Origin: DASYSL01 sp036003365
GTDB lineage: Bacteria; Eisenbacteria; RBG-16-71-46; DASYSL01
Length of the DNA: 6,781 nt
NCBI GenBank assembly: GCA_036003365.1
Contig: DASYSL010000193.1
Span: forward strand, 1-6,781
Direction: 5' to 3'
The translations under genes and the position numbers were made by a program. A model generated the notes under the pieces. The model had not been told where the DNA came from. It made no database searches and was given only the letters and a program-made list of their open reading frames with translations. Position 1 is the stretch's first letter, and each line of letters begins with the position of its first letter. Below, piece after piece: positions 6,229-6,781 of this stretch.

Positions 6229-6781
6229 GGGCGCGCGTCCCCATCATCCTGGCCTCGAGCGGCCGGCAATGGGGCGGCACCGAGCGCATGGTGGACGCGC
6301 TCGCGCGCCGCCTCGATCCCGCGCGCTTCCAGGTGTGGATGGTGCTCTCGCCCGAGCCCCAAGTGGACGGCTGGGCGGACGACCTGCGCCGCGCCGCACT
6401 TCCGGTCGAGCGTCTGCCCGAGGTCACGAACCGCCTGCAGCTCGGGCGCGGCCTGCGCTGGCTGCGCTTCCTGCGCCAGCATCGCGGCGCCCTCCTCCAC
6501 GTGCACCACACGTATCTTGCGGCCGATCGCTATCTCGTGCCGCTCGCGCACATGGCCGGCATGCGCGCCATCGTCGTCACCGAGCACTCGTCGGTGGGCC
6601 ACGCGCACTCGGCGGGGCAACGCTTTCTCAAGCGCTGGGAGCGCTCGCGCACTGACATCACGGTGGCGGTGAGCGGCGAGGTGGCTCGCCGCTTGAGCAG
6701 TGAGTTCGAGATCCCCTCCGAGCTGATCGAGATCGTGCCCAATGGCGTGAGCCTGGCGCCAGCGCCGGCGCCGGGTGCTCC
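6225..6781 (+). CDS. GT4-family glycosyltransferase, 3' partial
   Basis: An open frame of 185 codons starts at GTG (VRARVPIILASSGRQWGGTERMV) and continues past the end of the window without a stop. It encodes the N-terminal, acceptor-binding half of a GT-B glycosyltransferase. The glycine-rich nucleotide-facing loop GGTERMV is at residues 17-23, where relatives have GGAERV. Further motifs are HVHHTY (92-97), TEHSS (119-123), VAVSGEVARRL (147-157) and IVPNGVS (170-176), the last marking the inter-domain hinge of GT4 enzymes. The donor-binding domain with its E-x7-E motif is beyond the window. The gene overlaps the preceding GT4 gene by 4 bases (GTGA) and is preceded by GGAGG at 6213-6217. The predicted role is cytoplasmic sugar addition in the same glycan pathway; donor and acceptor are unknown. 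It is distinct in sequence from the GT4 enzyme just upstream, so this is not an obvious recent tandem duplication. Confidence 0.88.
   Translation, partial: MRARVPIILASSGRQWGGTERMVDALARRLDPARFQVWMVLSPEPQVDGWADDLRRAALPVERLPEVTNRLQLGRGLRWLRFLRQHRGALLHVHHTYLAADRYLVPLAHMAGMRAIVVTEHSSVGHAHSAGQRFLKRWERSRTDITVAVSGEVARRLSSEFEIPSELIEIVPNGVSLAPAPAPGA

Larger units (their letters stand above)
1..6781 (+). other. segment of a polysaccharide biosynthesis operon
   Basis: Five same-strand genes are joined by four consecutive 4-base stop/start overlaps, at 1269-1272, 3665-3668, 4978-4981 and 6225-6228. No room exists for an internal terminator or a conventional intergenic promoter. Both edges cut a gene, so the operon extends in both directions. 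The functions (sugar-nucleotide oxidation, glycan assembly, membrane glycosyl transfer, a lyase fold) belong to one pathway. Co-transcription is inferred from layout only. Confidence 0.75.

Noticed and set aside
1..6781. CRISPR arrays, tRNA or rRNA genes, insertion sequences, attachment sites, riboswitches and rho-independent terminators.
   Set aside because: No spaced direct repeats, cloverleaf, transposase, terminal inverted repeats or hairpin plus T-run was seen. There is no intergenic space to hold them.
4978..6781. Possible tandem duplication of the two GT4 genes.
   Set aside because: Their N-terminal halves share only general GT4 motifs and start differently (VENLTVPFDRRVW against ASSGRQWGGTERMV), so they belong to different subfamilies.

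Overview
This is a very GC-rich, fully coding stretch of bacterial chromosome. Third codon positions are almost all G or C. All genes lie on the + strand and none is separated from its neighbour by non-coding DNA. The make-up (a polytopic GT39/ArnT-like glycosyltransferase, a heparinase II/III-family protein, an AlgD-type nucleotide-sugar dehydrogenase and two GT4 glycosyltransferases) is that of an exopolysaccharide or surface-glycan biosynthesis locus. The organism is probably a high-GC Gram-negative such as a myxobacterium, another deltaproteobacterial lineage or a related environmental phylum. The sequence alone does not fix the taxon.

Layout: (1) 1-1272, the C-terminal ~423 residues of a multi-pass membrane glycosyltransferase whose start lies before the window; (2) 1269-3668, a 799-residue heparinase II/III-family protein with no visible signal peptide; (3) 3665-4981, a 438-residue GDP-mannose/UDP-sugar 6-dehydrogenase that looks much more like AlgD than like UDP-glucose dehydrogenases; (4) 4978-6228, a complete 416-residue GT4 glycosyltransferase; (5) 6225-6781, the first 185 residues of a second GT4 glycosyltransferase that starts with GTG and runs off the end. 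All four junctions are 4-base stop/start overlaps (one ATGA, three GTGA), three of them with a good Shine-Dalgarno sequence inside the upstream gene. This points to one translationally coupled operon. No promoter, terminator, RNA gene, mobile element or CRISPR array is visible.

Likely working model (inference): the dehydrogenase makes a nucleotide-activated uronic acid, most likely GDP-mannuronate. The GT4 enzymes add sugars to a carrier-linked chain on the cytoplasmic face. The membrane GT39-like enzyme transfers a sugar from a polyprenyl-phosphate donor on the outer face of the inner membrane. The heparinase-fold protein cleaves or edits the uronate-containing polymer. Pairing an AlgD-type enzyme with a polysaccharide-lyase fold recalls alginate loci (AlgD with AlgL), but the other genes are not those of a classical alginate operon, so the product is probably a different uronate-containing glycan.

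I found no wholly new system. The points most worth following up are the apparently cytoplasmic, C-terminally long heparinase-like protein and its link to the AlgD-type enzyme.
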